Below are positions 16,977 through 26,564 of a stretch of DNA of 64,000 bases, one piece after another (position 1 is the stretch's first letter; every line of letters starts with the position of its first letter). The notes under the pieces were generated by a model. It was not told where the DNA came from, ran no database searches, and saw only the letters and a program-made list of their open reading frames with translations. Origin of the DNA: Peptococcaceae bacterium (GTDB lineage: Bacteria > Bacillota > Desulfitobacteriia > Desulfitobacteriales > Syntrophobotulaceae); contig JAAYUV010000027.1 of NCBI GenBank assembly GCA_012517475.1, positions 1 to 64,000 of the forward strand, in the 5' to 3' direction. The position numbers and the translations under genes are program-made.

Positions 16977-17366
16977 ATGAATAGACGCCTACTGATTGTT
17001 GATGATAATCGCGGAGTAAGATTTTTACTCAGAGAGTTGTTAAGTACTGAAGGATATGAAGTATTGGAAGCAGCGAATGGTCGGGAGGCATTGTTTTACT
17101 CAACAAATTCTGATTTATCTTTGGTTTTACTGGATGTTAAAATGCCGGGAATGACCGGTCTTGAGGTTTTGGACAAGTTAAAAAGCTCAAATCCTGATCT
17201 CCCTGTAATTTTGATGTCCGCTTACTCGGAAATGGAACTGTTGAATAAGGCCTTGGAATTTCATCCAAAAGTCCTGTTCCTAAGCAAGCCTTTTGACCTC
17301 AATAATGTTCGCGAACTTATCAAAAACACTTTTATCTATACCCCGCCGCTTGACAAATTGGAATGA
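16977..17366 (+). CDS. Spo0F-like single-domain response regulator
   Basis: A 129-aa receiver domain with acid pair Asp9-Asp10, phosphorylated Asp53 in LLDVKMPGMTG, Ser81 in LMSAYSE, and Lys104 in FLSKPF. These positions nearly equal those of B. subtilis Spo0F (Asp54, Thr82, Lys104). The frame extends upstream to 16908, but AGGAGG seven bases before ATG 16977 decides the start. It is monocistronic, lies just upstream of the pyruvate carboxylase gene, and has a strong terminator. A role as the phosphorelay intermediate between kinases such as the one at 5429 and Spo0A is an inference from residue pattern and the 0A-like box. Confidence 0.75.
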   Translation: MNRRLLIVDDNRGVRFLLRELLSTEGYEVLEAANGREALFYSTNSDLSLVLLDVKMPGMTGLEVLDKLKSSNPDLPVILMSAYSEMELLNKALEFHPKVLFLSKPFDLNNVRELIKNTFIYTPPLDKLE

Positions 17367-17390
17367 AGGCTAACTGCTCATAGGGATTGA

Positions 17391-17424
17391 AAATACCGGA
17401 TACATTATTATGTATCCGGTATTT
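17391..17424 (+). terminator. Rho-independent terminator of the spo0F-like gene
   Basis: Fifteen-base arms, AAATACCGGATACAT at 17391-17405 and its complement at 17410-17424, close a four-base loop and run into a T tract of over ten bases. One of the strongest terminators in the window. Confidence 0.9.
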
Positions 17425-17506
17425 TTTTTTTTTAAACTTCTTTTGGCTGGTTCCATGAATTATAATAGGTATAAAATTATATTATGGATAGAGCAAAGGA
17501 GATTTT

Positions 17507-20500
17507 ATGGGAGTAAAAGCTTTTAATAAAATACTTGTAGCAAACCGCGGAGAAATTGCTATCCGAGTATTTAGGGCGTGTAAAGAACTTGGAATCAGAA
17601 CCGTCGCTATATATTCAGAAGAAGATAAATATTCTTTATTCAGAACCAGAGCAGATGAATCCTATCTCATTGGAAAAACGAAAAAACCGATTGACGTTTA
17701 CCTGAGTATGGGAGAAATTATTGATCTGGCCTTAAAAAAAGGGGTCGACGCCATTCATCCGGGATACGGTTTTCTTTCTGAAAATCCTGAGTTTGCCCAA
17801 AAATGTCTTGAGGCCGGTATTGAATTCATAGGACCTTCGGTGCACACTTTAGAGAACCTCGGGGACAAGATTAAATCCAAATTACTTGCCGTGAGTGTTG
17901 GCGTTCCAACCATCCCCGGAGTCGATAAGCCAATGTCCTCTGTGGAAGAAGCCAGGGAGTTTACCCAAATACACGGTTTCCCGGTTATCTTAAAGGCTGC
18001 TGCCGGTGGAGGCGGCAGGGGAATGAGAGTGGTGTACAGCGAAAAAGACCTGGAAAGGGAATTTTTCAATGCCAAAAACGAGTCCAGAAAAGCCTTTGGC
18101 ATTGATGATATCTTTATTGAAAAGTATTTGGAAAAACCTAAACATATAGAAGTACAGGTTCTCGCTGATAAATACGGCAACCTCGTACATCTCTACGAAA
18201 GGGATTGTTCCGTTCAGAGACGGCATCAGAAGATCGTAGAGTTCACACCCGCTTTTGCTGTCCCCAGCGAATTAAGGGAAAAGCTATACCAGGATGCTTT
18301 GAAGCTTTCCAGGGCCGTAAACTATGTAAATGCCGGAACTGCAGAATTTCTGGTGGATAAAAACGGCAATCACTATTTTATTGAAATGAATCCAAGAATC
18401 CAGGTAGAACACACCGTTACAGAAATGATTACCGGGATCGATATTGTCCAAAGCCAAATTTTGATTGCCCAGGGTTACCCGCTGAGTTCTCCGGAAATCG
18501 GTATCCCTTCCCAGGAATCAATTGAAACAAGGGGTTACTCCATTCAATGCCGGATCACGACAGAAGACCCCCTATCTCATTTCTTGCCGGATACCGGGAA
18601 AATTGATATTTATCGTACCAGTTCCGGATGCGGAATCAGGCTGGACGGAGGAAACGGTTATACCGGTTCCACCATCTCTCCCTATTATGACAGTCTTTTG
18701 GTCAAGATCATCTCCTGGTCCAGAACTTTTGAAGACACCACAAAAAAGGCAATCCGCTCGATTAAAGAGATGAACGTCAAAGGGGTTAAGACCAATGAAG
18801 CGTTCCTGATCAATGTCCTGAATCATGAAAAATTTTTAAGCGGAGAGTGCGATACGCACTTTATCGATGATACACCGGAACTGTTTGATATTAAGCCGAA
18901 GAAAGATTATGAAACCAAAATTCTGAAATATATCGGTGAAAAAGTCGTCAACGAAGTCAAAAATACCAAGCGCGATTATAATATTGCCCCGGTTCCTAAA
19001 CTCCAAATCCCCTCGGAACGAACCGGTTTAAGACAAATTCTTCAGGAAAAAGGTCCGCAGGGGTTTGTCTCCTGGATCAGGGAACAGGATCGGCTTTTAC
19101 TCACCGATACCACATTCAGGGACGCTCACCAGTCCCTCCTGGCAACCAGGGTACGTACCAAAGACATGATCCGGATCGCCGAGGCTACCTCGGTTCTGGC
19201 TAAAGAACTGTTCTCACTGGAAATGTGGGGTGGCGCCACTTTCGACGTCTCGTACCGCTTCTTAAGGGAATCACCTTGGAGAAGACTTCAGGCCTTACGA
19301 CAGCTAATACCCAATATACCCTTTCAGATGCTTCTTCGGGGATCAAATGCCGTAGGTTATACCAATTATCCTGATAACCTGATCAGGGCCTTTATTCGGG
19401 AAGCTGCAGATCAGGGAATCGATATTTTTAGGATTTTTGACAGCTTGAATTGGCTTAAAGGTATGGAAGTTGCTTTTGACGAAGTGATGAAAACCGGTAA
19501 AATTGCCGAGGTCTGTGTTTGTTACACAGGGGATATTCTCAACGAACGGCGGGATAAGTATTCACTGAAGTATTATCTCCGTATGGCCCAAGAAATTGAA
19601 AAGATGGGCGCGCATATTCTGGCCATTAAAGATATGGCCGGGCTTCTTAAACCATATGCCGCGGCCAAATTGATAAAAGCCTTAAAACAGGAAATTTCCA
19701 TTCCAATTCATCTCCATACCCATGATACCAGCGGAAACGGCTTGGCTACCCTGCTTATGGCTGCCGAAGCGGGAGTGGATATTGTGGATACAGCGATTAA
19801 CCCGATGGCAGGGCTGACCAGTCAGCCTGCTTTGAACTCAGTCGTTGCGGCTCTGGAAAATACGGAATTCGAAACCGGGATAAAACTGGAGAACATTCAG
19901 AAAATCTGTGATTACTGGAGAGAAACCAGGAATGTGTATGAACAATTTGAGTCCGGGCTCAAATCCGGTACAGCGGAAATCTATAAATATGAAATTCCCG
20001 GAGGACAGTATTCCAATCTTAAACCTCAGGTTGAGAGCTTTGGGTTAGGTCATAAATTCAGAGAAGTAAAAGAAATGTATAAGGAAGTTAATGAACTCTT
20101 GGGGGATATTATAAAAGTTACCCCTACTTCCAAGGTTGTAGGAGATTTTGCTATCTTTATGGTTCAAAACGGATTAACCAAAGAAAACCTTTTGGAAAAA
20201 GGGAAAAACCTTGCTTTCCCTGACTCTGTAGTCGATTACTTTAAAGGGATGATGGGACAGCCGGAAGGGGGATTCCCGGAAGAACTGCAGAAACTCGTGC
20301 TTAACGGACAAGAGCCGATCACCTGCCGGCCAGGAGAAATCCTGGAGCCGATCGATTTTGACTCTATCAAACAAAAACTTAAAGATGAATTAGGGGTTGA
20401 AGCCAATACCCGCAACGCGTTAAGTTACGCGCTCTATCCTAGGGTTTACAGCGACTATCTGAAGTCTTTAAATGATTACGGACCACTTCATAATCTTGAG

Positions 20501-20941
20501 AGCCACGTTTTCTTCTATGGCCTCAAAGAAGGGGAAACCAGTGAGATCGATCTGGATGAAGGCAAAATTATGATTGTTAAGCTTGTCGAAATCGGCGATG
20601 TCGATGAGGACGGGCGCAAGACCGTAGTCTTTGAAGTCAACGGGAATAGAAGAGAAATCCGGATCTTGGATCATAGTTTTGAAGAAAAGGTTAAAACGGA
20701 TATTACCCCGATGGCTGACCCCAATAACCCGAAGGAGATCGGCTCATCCATTACAGGTAATATCACGAAAATCTTGGTAAAAGAGGGAGAATCCATTACC
20801 AATAAACAAAGTCTGCTGATCATAGAAGCCATGAAAATGGAAACCAATGTTATCGCCCCGGCTAAAGGGGAAATCGAAACAATTTTTGTTACCGAAGGCC
20901 AGCCGGTTAAAACCGGACAGCTGTTAATGAAACTTAAATAA
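17507..20941 (+). CDS. pyc: Pyruvate carboxylase (single-chain)
   Basis: This 1144-aa biotin enzyme makes oxaloacetate from pyruvate, bicarbonate and ATP, feeding the incomplete TCA cycle and gluconeogenesis. Domains in order: biotin carboxylase (about 5-455, with the ATP-grasp glycine loop AAAGGGGRGMR and EMNPRIQVEHTVTE), carboxyltransferase TIM barrel (about 530-800, opening with LTDTTFRDAHQSLLATR and ending with metal ligands in HLHTHDTSG), the tetramerisation/PYC domain, and the biotinyl domain with the biotinylation lysine in EAMKMET close to the C-terminus. Full length and intact. It starts at ATG 17507 with AAAGGAG upstream. It is transcribed alone. Confidence 0.97.
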   Translation: MGVKAFNKILVANRGEIAIRVFRACKELGIRTVAIYSEEDKYSLFRTRADESYLIGKTKKPIDVYLSMGEIIDLALKKGVDAIHPGYGFLSENPEFAQKCLEAGIEFIGPSVHTLENLGDKIKSKLLAVSVGVPTIPGVDKPMSSVEEAREFTQIHGFPVILKAAAGGGGRGMRVVYSEKDLEREFFNAKNESRKAFGIDDIFIEKYLEKPKHIEVQVLADKYGNLVHLYERDCSVQRRHQKIVEFTPAFAVPSELREKLYQDALKLSRAVNYVNAGTAEFLVDKNGNHYFIEMNPRIQVEHTVTEMITGIDIVQSQILIAQGYPLSSPEIGIPSQESIETRGYSIQCRITTEDPLSHFLPDTGKIDIYRTSSGCGIRLDGGNGYTGSTISPYYDSLLVKIISWSRTFEDTTKKAIRSIKEMNVKGVKTNEAFLINVLNHEKFLSGECDTHFIDDTPELFDIKPKKDYETKILKYIGEKVVNEVKNTKRDYNIAPVPKLQIPSERTGLRQILQEKGPQGFVSWIREQDRLLLTDTTFRDAHQSLLATRVRTKDMIRIAEATSVLAKELFSLEMWGGATFDVSYRFLRESPWRRLQALRQLIPNIPFQMLLRGSNAVGYTNYPDNLIRAFIREAADQGIDIFRIFDSLNWLKGMEVAFDEVMKTGKIAEVCVCYTGDILNERRDKYSLKYYLRMAQEIEKMGAHILAIKDMAGLLKPYAAAKLIKALKQEISIPIHLHTHDTSGNGLATLLMAAEAGVDIVDTAINPMAGLTSQPALNSVVAALENTEFETGIKLENIQKICDYWRETRNVYEQFESGLKSGTAEIYKYEIPGGQYSNLKPQVESFGLGHKFREVKEMYKEVNELLGDIIKVTPTSKVVGDFAIFMVQNGLTKENLLEKGKNLAFPDSVVDYFKGMMGQPEGGFPEELQKLVLNGQEPITCRPGEILEPIDFDSIKQKLKDELGVEANTRNALSYALYPRVYSDYLKSLNDYGPLHNLESHVFFYGLKEGETSEIDLDEGKIMIVKLVEIGDVDEDGRKTVVFEVNGNRREIRILDHSFEEKVKTDITPMADPNNPKEIGSSITGNITKILVKEGESITNKQSLLIIEAMKMETNVIAPAKGEIETIFVTEGQPVKTGQLLMKLK

Positions 20942-21033
20942 GTTCCATAACAAAATTTTTGAACCCAGACAGAAGACTATATATAATCCAATATATTCCA
21001 GAAAGAGAAGAATGCAAATTGTCCGCCTTATTC

Positions 21034-22785
21034 TTATGCTTCTTTCATTGTTTCCAGAAAAACAGTAATCAGATAGGGGTCGAATTGAATTCCGGAAAAC
21101 CTTTTTAATTCCCGGATAATGTCTGTATTGCTCATCGCTTTGCGATAAGGCCGGTCATTGCTCATACTGTCATAAGCATCAGCAATTGCAAGAATCCGGC
21201 ATTCCAAGGGAATATCATTTCCGGCAATCCCCAATGGATATCCTTTTCCATTCCACCATTCATGATGTTTTAGGATCAAATCAGAGATGTGTGCCAGATC
21301 AGGGGAGGCATTGGCGATTCTAAACCCAATTTCGCTATGTTTCTTCATTTCTTCAAATTCTTCTGAATCAAGTTTTCCAGGTTTAAATAGTATCGCATCA
21401 CGTATTCCTACTTTTCCGATATCATGGAAACGGGCAAAAAGGCTCAGCCTGCTTTTTTCTACTTCACTCAAACCCAGATGAATTGCCATTCCTTCAATAT
21501 TTTTCTGCAGCCTGTCGGTATGCCCTTCTGTAATATAGTCTCTGGCTTCCAATGTTTTCATCAGAAGATCGACCGTTCTGCTTCTGGTGCTTTGACTGTG
21601 TAAAAGTTTATCAAAATACATTTTTTCTTCAGCTTCTTTTAGGACTTCATTAATCCTGTCCTGGTCAAAATCGTTGCAGAAAGAACATCCAACCGAAAGA
21701 CTTAGTGGGATGGATGTCTTCAGAAAGTTATATTGCTCCACCTCTTTGCCGATTAGATTGCAAATATGCATAACCCCATCCTGGTCAACATCCTTCAGAA
21801 GAACGGTAAACTCATCCCCACCTGTCCGGGCTATTATGCTGCCCGGCGGGCATGACTTGCAGAGGATTTGGGAGCAGGCTATAAGATATTGGTCTCCTGC
21901 CTGATGTCCTAACGTATCGTTAATCAGCTTAAGCCCATCTACATCGCACACTAAAATTCCTATTTTCTTCATATATTTTATACTGCCTGAAATTTCGCGC
22001 TCAAAAATTCTACGGTTATATACTCCTGTAAGAGCATCATGTTCCGCAAAAAATCTCATTTGTCTTTCCGCTTCATTCTGCTCCGTAATATCCCGAATTA
22101 CTCCCAAAACTTTATGGGGATTACCATTTTCATCCTTTTCCAGAATGCCGACGGAATGAATAATACGCTCTTCACCGCTGTCTTCCCTATTAATCCTGAA
22201 TATCACATCATACTTTTGCTCATTCTCAATCAGGTGCTTTAATGCCAAATCTAAATTCGTTCTGTCTTCCGGGTTAACAACTGCTTGGGCTTTAGCCAAG
22301 GGCAGAAAGGCAGATTCCTGATTTATACCGTAAATCCTGAATGCCTCGGTCGATGCCCACATTGTATTGCCACGCAGGTCCAATTCCCAATTACCGACAT
22401 GCGCAAGTGCTTGGGCCCTGTTTAATCTATCCTCATTAATTTTTAACTGAATGGAATAAGACTTTAATTCCTCATATTGCTGATTAATCTCTTCATTATT
22501 AGCCTCAAGCTCCTCATGTGCAGCAACCAATTCCTCATTCTTTTGAAGGGTTCTATTCTCCGCCTCTTCGATGGTATTGAGCAATTTCCCAACAAAAAAA
22601 TATAACATGAAAGCAGTAATAATTACATAGAACCACCCTTTGTACGTACTAAGGACAGTCAACATTTCCTTATCTGCAGATAATAAATTGGCAAGTTTAT
22701 CCGAAAATAAAATCCAGACTGCCCCTACTGCCAAATAAATTACACTTATTTTCTTGGCTTCTTGGTTATACTTTTTTTTATTCAT
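21034..22785 (-). CDS. PAS / GGDEF / HD-GYP sensor protein
   Basis: This 583-aa protein has two membrane helices at about 14-65, a coiled-coil of Glu and Asn-rich heptads to about 120, a PAS domain with PAC-like end (about 125-245, WELDLRGN to VIRDITEQNEAE), a GGDEF domain with intact TGGDEF near 330, and an HD-GYP domain with HDIGK near 475 and HHEWWNGKGYP near 525. Both c-di-GMP activities may be present. It follows pyc convergently and has no operon partner. The signal sensed by the PAS domain is unknown. Confidence 0.9.
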   Translation of the reverse strand: MNKKKYNQEAKKISVIYLAVGAVWILFSDKLANLLSADKEMLTVLSTYKGWFYVIITAFMLYFFVGKLLNTIEEAENRTLQKNEELVAAHEELEANNEEINQQYEELKSYSIQLKINEDRLNRAQALAHVGNWELDLRGNTMWASTEAFRIYGINQESAFLPLAKAQAVVNPEDRTNLDLALKHLIENEQKYDVIFRINREDSGEERIIHSVGILEKDENGNPHKVLGVIRDITEQNEAERQMRFFAEHDALTGVYNRRIFEREISGSIKYMKKIGILVCDVDGLKLINDTLGHQAGDQYLIACSQILCKSCPPGSIIARTGGDEFTVLLKDVDQDGVMHICNLIGKEVEQYNFLKTSIPLSLSVGCSFCNDFDQDRINEVLKEAEEKMYFDKLLHSQSTRSRTVDLLMKTLEARDYITEGHTDRLQKNIEGMAIHLGLSEVEKSRLSLFARFHDIGKVGIRDAILFKPGKLDSEEFEEMKKHSEIGFRIANASPDLAHISDLILKHHEWWNGKGYPLGIAGNDIPLECRILAIADAYDSMSNDRPYRKAMSNTDIIRELKRFSGIQFDPYLITVFLETMKEA

Positions 22786-23339
22786 CTAAACGATCTTCTC
22801 CTAATCGTTCAAACAATATCATTCAGTAAATGACCTTTAAATAAAAGAAATTTTTAATTAAATTATATTCTAACTCATAAAGAAAATAAACAAATATTTC
22901 CTTTTTTCTTCTTTTTATCGCTTTATTATCCGATTATCCGTCTTAAATCCAATTCATTCTTTCAAAAATGATGGATTTTTTATTATACTCTTAATAGATA
23001 AACCTCCTGTTCAAAAAAGCCTTTTTGCAGGAGGTTCGTCAATTTTTTATTTGTTTTTATTTTGTATTACTCTACCAGCTTAGCTATGGACACATTCATT
23101 TTTTCATGTTTGTCTAAAATGGTCACCTCAGCCATATTACTGCTTTCCTGAATTTTTTATTACTTTTTTCTTCTTGCGGGCAACTGTGACCTTTGGAAAA
23201 GTCCCGGGTATTATCATTCTATTATTGAGTATGATCTTGATGTTTTTATATCTTTTTGGTACAGGGATTCCTCGTCTGGACGAGAACCAGAAAGCTGCCC
23301 TAAAAACTCGAATTCAATCTGGTGAAGCCAACAAAGAAG
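22786..23339. other. Gap between c-di-GMP gene and heme operon, with a long hairpin
   Basis: About 550 bases mostly without recognisable genes. A hairpin with AACCTCCTG at 23001-23009 and CAGGAGGTT at 23028-23036, extended by CAAAAA/TTTTTG, may end the heme operon on the minus strand or a small transcript of its own. A 22-codon ORF on the minus strand (23067-23135, MAEVTILDKHEKM...) lies just before it and has a weak ribosome site. A plus-strand ORF at 23174-23347 is listed separately. Confidence 0.5.
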
Positions 23340-23347
23340 CTAAATAA
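23174..23347 (+). CDS. Possible small membrane protein or gene remnant
   Basis: A 57-codon open frame from TTG 23174 (or GTG 23186) to TAA 23345. It encodes one clear membrane helix, GIIILLLSMILMFLYLFG, followed by a soluble basic tail, PRLDENQKAALKTRI. There is no convincing ribosome site, and the frame runs upstream without an ATG until a stop at 23081, so it may be the tail of a lost gene. Its end overlaps the end of the convergent siroheme decarboxylase gene. Not recognised. Confidence 0.3.
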   Translation: MRATVTFGKVPGIIILLLSMILMFLYLFGTGIPRLDENQKAALKTRIQSGEANKEAK

Positions 23348-24377
23348 TATTTTTATGGGGCTGTTCTTCAACAAAATAACGCATACTGCTCTTCTTTAAC
23401 TCCAATTGGCTGAATAACATGGAATAATCTCTGATTTTTGTTACCCGCGAAATCCTTTCCATGATTTCTTCACATTCCTTGACAGATTGTCCATGAACCA
23501 TGGTGAAAAGATTATATGGCCAATCAGGAAGTGCGGGCCTTTCGTAGCAGTGGCTGACTTCTTTAAATTCTGCCATTTTTGCTCCGGTTTGTTCAATCCT
23601 ATCCGGAGGCACAATCCAGACTCCCATGGCATTTGCGGTAAAGCCGGCTTTATGATGAACAAGCACAGCTCCAATCCTGCGCATCACACCAAGTTCCAAA
23701 AACCCTTTTGTTTGATCTATTACCTTTTGGATATCAGTGTGCAATTGCTCTGCCATATCGCAAAGCGGAGTTAAAGAATTGGGCAAGTCTTCCTGCAACA
23801 AACGAATAAGTGCTTTGCCTTCTTCCGTTATATCTGTCACCTGGGACACCCGGAGAGCATTAACAGTCCGGCTGGAAACGGGAGTCCTGCTGTTTAGATT
23901 TTTTCCCCTATTAAGTTCAACTTTCACATCATTGAGGTGAAAGTTCACTTCAATTTTAAACACTCTTTTTGCGGGAAGACTGTACACCTCATTACTGTTT
24001 AGTTCTTTTTTAACCCGCTTAATGATTTGCTCAAGACGATCGTATGATGCTGCAATGATGGTAAACCACATGTTATAGGCATGGTCACGGAGGTAGTTAT
24101 GCGTGATCTCTTGTATCCCGCCCATTACATCTGCCAAAACCTGAATCCTCTCAGAAGGAACTTTTGCAGCACAAAGCGTACTCACATAACCCAAACTGCG
24201 CGAATCAAAAATCCCTCCTATGCGGCGGATGATTCCCTTTGTTTTTAAGTTTTGCACACGCTGCCAGACCTCAGCTTCAGAAACCCCGGTCTCTACCCCT
24301 AATACATAATAAGGTCTTTCATGTAAGGGGAAGGAATCTTGTATTCTGTTCAGGATAAAACGATCCAGATTATCCAC
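23340..24377 (-). CDS. ahbAB: Fused siroheme decarboxylase (AhbA-AhbB type)
   Basis: Siroheme decarboxylase removes two acetate carboxyls from siroheme to give 12,18-didecarboxysiroheme. The usual enzyme is two Lrp/AsnC-like subunits of about 150-170 aa. Here one 345-aa chain holds both: an N-terminal half with RPYYVLGVETGVSEAEVWQ and IIRRIGGIFDSRSLGYVSTL, and a C-terminal half with TPLCDMAEQLHTD and VMRRIGAVLVHHKAGFTANAMG. Each half has the winged helix plus RAM-like domain. It starts with GTG 24377, with GGAGGGGAG six bases upstream, and overlaps the nirJ2-type gene by eight bases. It is the last gene of the heme operon. Confidence 0.88.
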   Translation of the reverse strand: MDNLDRFILNRIQDSFPLHERPYYVLGVETGVSEAEVWQRVQNLKTKGIIRRIGGIFDSRSLGYVSTLCAAKVPSERIQVLADVMGGIQEITHNYLRDHAYNMWFTIIAASYDRLEQIIKRVKKELNSNEVYSLPAKRVFKIEVNFHLNDVKVELNRGKNLNSRTPVSSRTVNALRVSQVTDITEEGKALIRLLQEDLPNSLTPLCDMAEQLHTDIQKVIDQTKGFLELGVMRRIGAVLVHHKAGFTANAMGVWIVPPDRIEQTGAKMAEFKEVSHCYERPALPDWPYNLFTMVHGQSVKECEEIMERISRVTKIRDYSMLFSQLELKKSSMRYFVEEQPHKNII

Positions 24378-25374
24378 TTAATTCTCCCCTCCTGCCATGG
24401 TATAAACACCACGGCTCTTCTGCCATATAGTCTCCCTCATGATAATAGGCGGCACGGGCTCGGCACCCCCCGCAAGCCTTTTTGAATCCGCAGGTTCCGC
24501 ACCCGCCTTTGTATTCCAGGGTCCGAAGTTCCCGAAACACAGGATGACCGGCCCAAATCTCATCAAACGGAACTTCACGAACGTCCCCGAGTGGAAGATT
24601 CAAATAGGCGCAGGGCTGTACTTGCCCTTTAGGGCTGATAATACAATAGGCTGTTCCGGCCAGACAGCCCCTGCTAAAGCGCATATTCATCCCCAACTGT
24701 TTGGCTATGCGCATAAATTGCGGAGCACAAGTCGGTTTTAACTCAATGTCAACGGTCTGCTGTTTCTTCATGATCCTTGTAAGGACATCTTCATAAGCCT
24801 CTGCCCGCAGGGATTCCTCTTCAATGGAAACAGCCCGCCCTGTTGGAACGAGAAAAAAAATATGGTGGGCAACGGCTCCTTCTTTTACTGCGAAATCTGT
24901 CAGAGCTTCCAACTCAGAGGAATTCCATTCCATGACCGTGGTATGAACCTGGAAGGGAAGTCCTGCTTCCTTGCAATTTCTCATCCCTTGAACGGTTTCG
25001 TCCCAGGCATCCTTATAACGGCGAAAGCGACCATGCTTTTCCCTATCCAGGGAATCCAGGGAGATACCCATCCCCATAGCACCGGCCTTTTTGAGTTCAC
25101 GTGCAAGCTCAAGTGTAAGGAGGGTTCCGTTCGTTCCAAAAACCGGTCTTAACCCGCGCTCTCTCGCGTAGGCTACCAGTTCAACGATATCTGCCCTCAT
25201 TAAGGGCTCTCCTCCACTGAAGATCATAATCTTAAAACCGGCTTTGGCAATCTGATTAAGCATTGCTTTGGCCTCGGATGTACTCAGTTCTTCTTCGGCT
25301 TTGCAGCCGGCATCCCGATAACAGTGGTCACAATACATGTTACAGGCATTTGTGGTATTCCAGGATACGATCAT
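24370..25374 (-). CDS. nirJ2: Radical SAM heme synthase, NirJ2/AhbD type
   Basis: This 334-aa radical SAM enzyme carries the iron-sulfur motif CNMYCDHC (Cys11, Cys15, Cys18), SAM-binding GGEP, and a C-terminal SPASM-type cluster region with CGTCGFKKACGGCRARA. In the alternative heme pathway, AhbD turns two propionates of Fe-coproporphyrin III into vinyls to give heme; NirJ2 of Firmicutes is thought to do this step. Assignment between AhbC and AhbD roles rests on size and gene order with nirJ1. The start overlaps the previous stop as ATGA. Confidence 0.82.
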   Translation of the reverse strand: MIVSWNTTNACNMYCDHCYRDAGCKAEEELSTSEAKAMLNQIAKAGFKIMIFSGGEPLMRADIVELVAYARERGLRPVFGTNGTLLTLELARELKKAGAMGMGISLDSLDREKHGRFRRYKDAWDETVQGMRNCKEAGLPFQVHTTVMEWNSSELEALTDFAVKEGAVAHHIFFLVPTGRAVSIEEESLRAEAYEDVLTRIMKKQQTVDIELKPTCAPQFMRIAKQLGMNMRFSRGCLAGTAYCIISPKGQVQPCAYLNLPLGDVREVPFDEIWAGHPVFRELRTLEYKGGCGTCGFKKACGGCRARAAYYHEGDYMAEEPWCLYHGRRGELSG

Positions 25375-26564
25375 TTTAGAAAACTCACTTCCTTGGTGGT
25401 GATTTCTTCATCCGTAAGATAGCAGGCGGGATCCGATTCCCACAGGTCACCTGTCGCCGCTTCCGCCCTTGTCCGGAAATTGCCGTTACAAAAACTCACA
25501 TATTGGCACCTGGAACATCTTCCCTTTAAAAGGGGCTTACGGTTCCGTAGTCCTGCCAGGATCGGATGATTCATATCCGTCCAGATATCCCCGAATTTCC
25601 TTTCCCGGACGTTGCCAAATGTAATGTGTTGTGTAAACTGGTCAGGGTGGACGTAACCCCAAGGATCTACTTCGCCAAAAGCTATTCCGGAGCGGTTCCC
25701 TCCATTAAGCCCGATTAGATTTTTAATTTTACAAGCCCTGATCGGGTCTTCTTTCAATGTGCGAAGATAGAGATATACCCCGTCACAATGGTTATCTACT
25801 GTTAAAATCTCTTTTTTTAACCCCCGCTGCTGAAAATCCAGGGTCCTGTCAATAATCACATCCATGGCCAGGCGGGACTCCTCGGGAGAAAGATCTTCTC
25901 CCATCATCCCCTGACCCCGGCCGGAATAAACAAGGTGATAAAAACAGACACGGTCGATATTTTCTTCTTCAATAAAGTCAAAAATACTGTCCAGCTCTTC
26001 ATAATTATGCCGGTTGATCGTAAAACGAAGCCCTACCCGCTGGCCGGCAGCGACACAATTTTGTATTCCTTCCATAGCAGCCTGAAAGGCCCCGTCCTTA
26101 CCGCGGAACCTGTCGTTAATTTCCCGCAGCCCGTCCAGAGAAATTCCTACATACCCAATGCCAATCTGTTTAATCCTCTCGGCAATCTCACGGGTGATTA
26201 ACGTCCCGTTTGTGGATAAGGTCGGCCTGATGCCCTTCGCAGCAGCATATTCCGCCAGTTCAAAGAAGTCCGGACGAATGAGCGGTTCCCCTCCGGAAAA
26301 AAGCAATACGGGAACCCTGAAATCAGCAAGATCATCAATAAACTTTTTTGCTTCTCCGGTAGAGAGCTCTCCCGTATACTTTTTGGAATCCGAATCCATG
26401 TAGCAGTGAACACAATGGAGATTACAGGTTCTCGTTGAATTCCAGACCACAACAGGACCGCTGCTTCCATTTGCCCCATGGAGAGTTTCCTGGCCTGTTT
26501 GGCTATAACGAAGGGTATCCCCGTAATATTCCGTATCAAATAATAGTTTGGTTACACTGATCAT
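25371..26564 (-). CDS. nirJ1: Radical SAM heme pathway enzyme, NirJ1/AhbC type
   Basis: This 397-aa radical SAM/SPASM protein has CNLHCVHC (Cys47, Cys51, Cys54) and FSGGEPL, and C-terminal cysteines CSRCQYVSFCNGNFR. The N-terminal 40 residues before the motif are characteristic of NirJ1/AhbC. AhbC removes the C2 and C7 acetate groups of 12,18-didecarboxysiroheme to give Fe-coproporphyrin III. Start and stop both overlap neighbours as ATGA (cobA-hemD upstream, nirJ2 downstream), so the three are strictly coupled. Confidence 0.85.
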   Translation of the reverse strand: MISVTKLLFDTEYYGDTLRYSQTGQETLHGANGSSGPVVVWNSTRTCNLHCVHCYMDSDSKKYTGELSTGEAKKFIDDLADFRVPVLLFSGGEPLIRPDFFELAEYAAAKGIRPTLSTNGTLITREIAERIKQIGIGYVGISLDGLREINDRFRGKDGAFQAAMEGIQNCVAAGQRVGLRFTINRHNYEELDSIFDFIEEENIDRVCFYHLVYSGRGQGMMGEDLSPEESRLAMDVIIDRTLDFQQRGLKKEILTVDNHCDGVYLYLRTLKEDPIRACKIKNLIGLNGGNRSGIAFGEVDPWGYVHPDQFTQHITFGNVRERKFGDIWTDMNHPILAGLRNRKPLLKGRCSRCQYVSFCNGNFRTRAEAATGDLWESDPACYLTDEEITTKEVSFLK

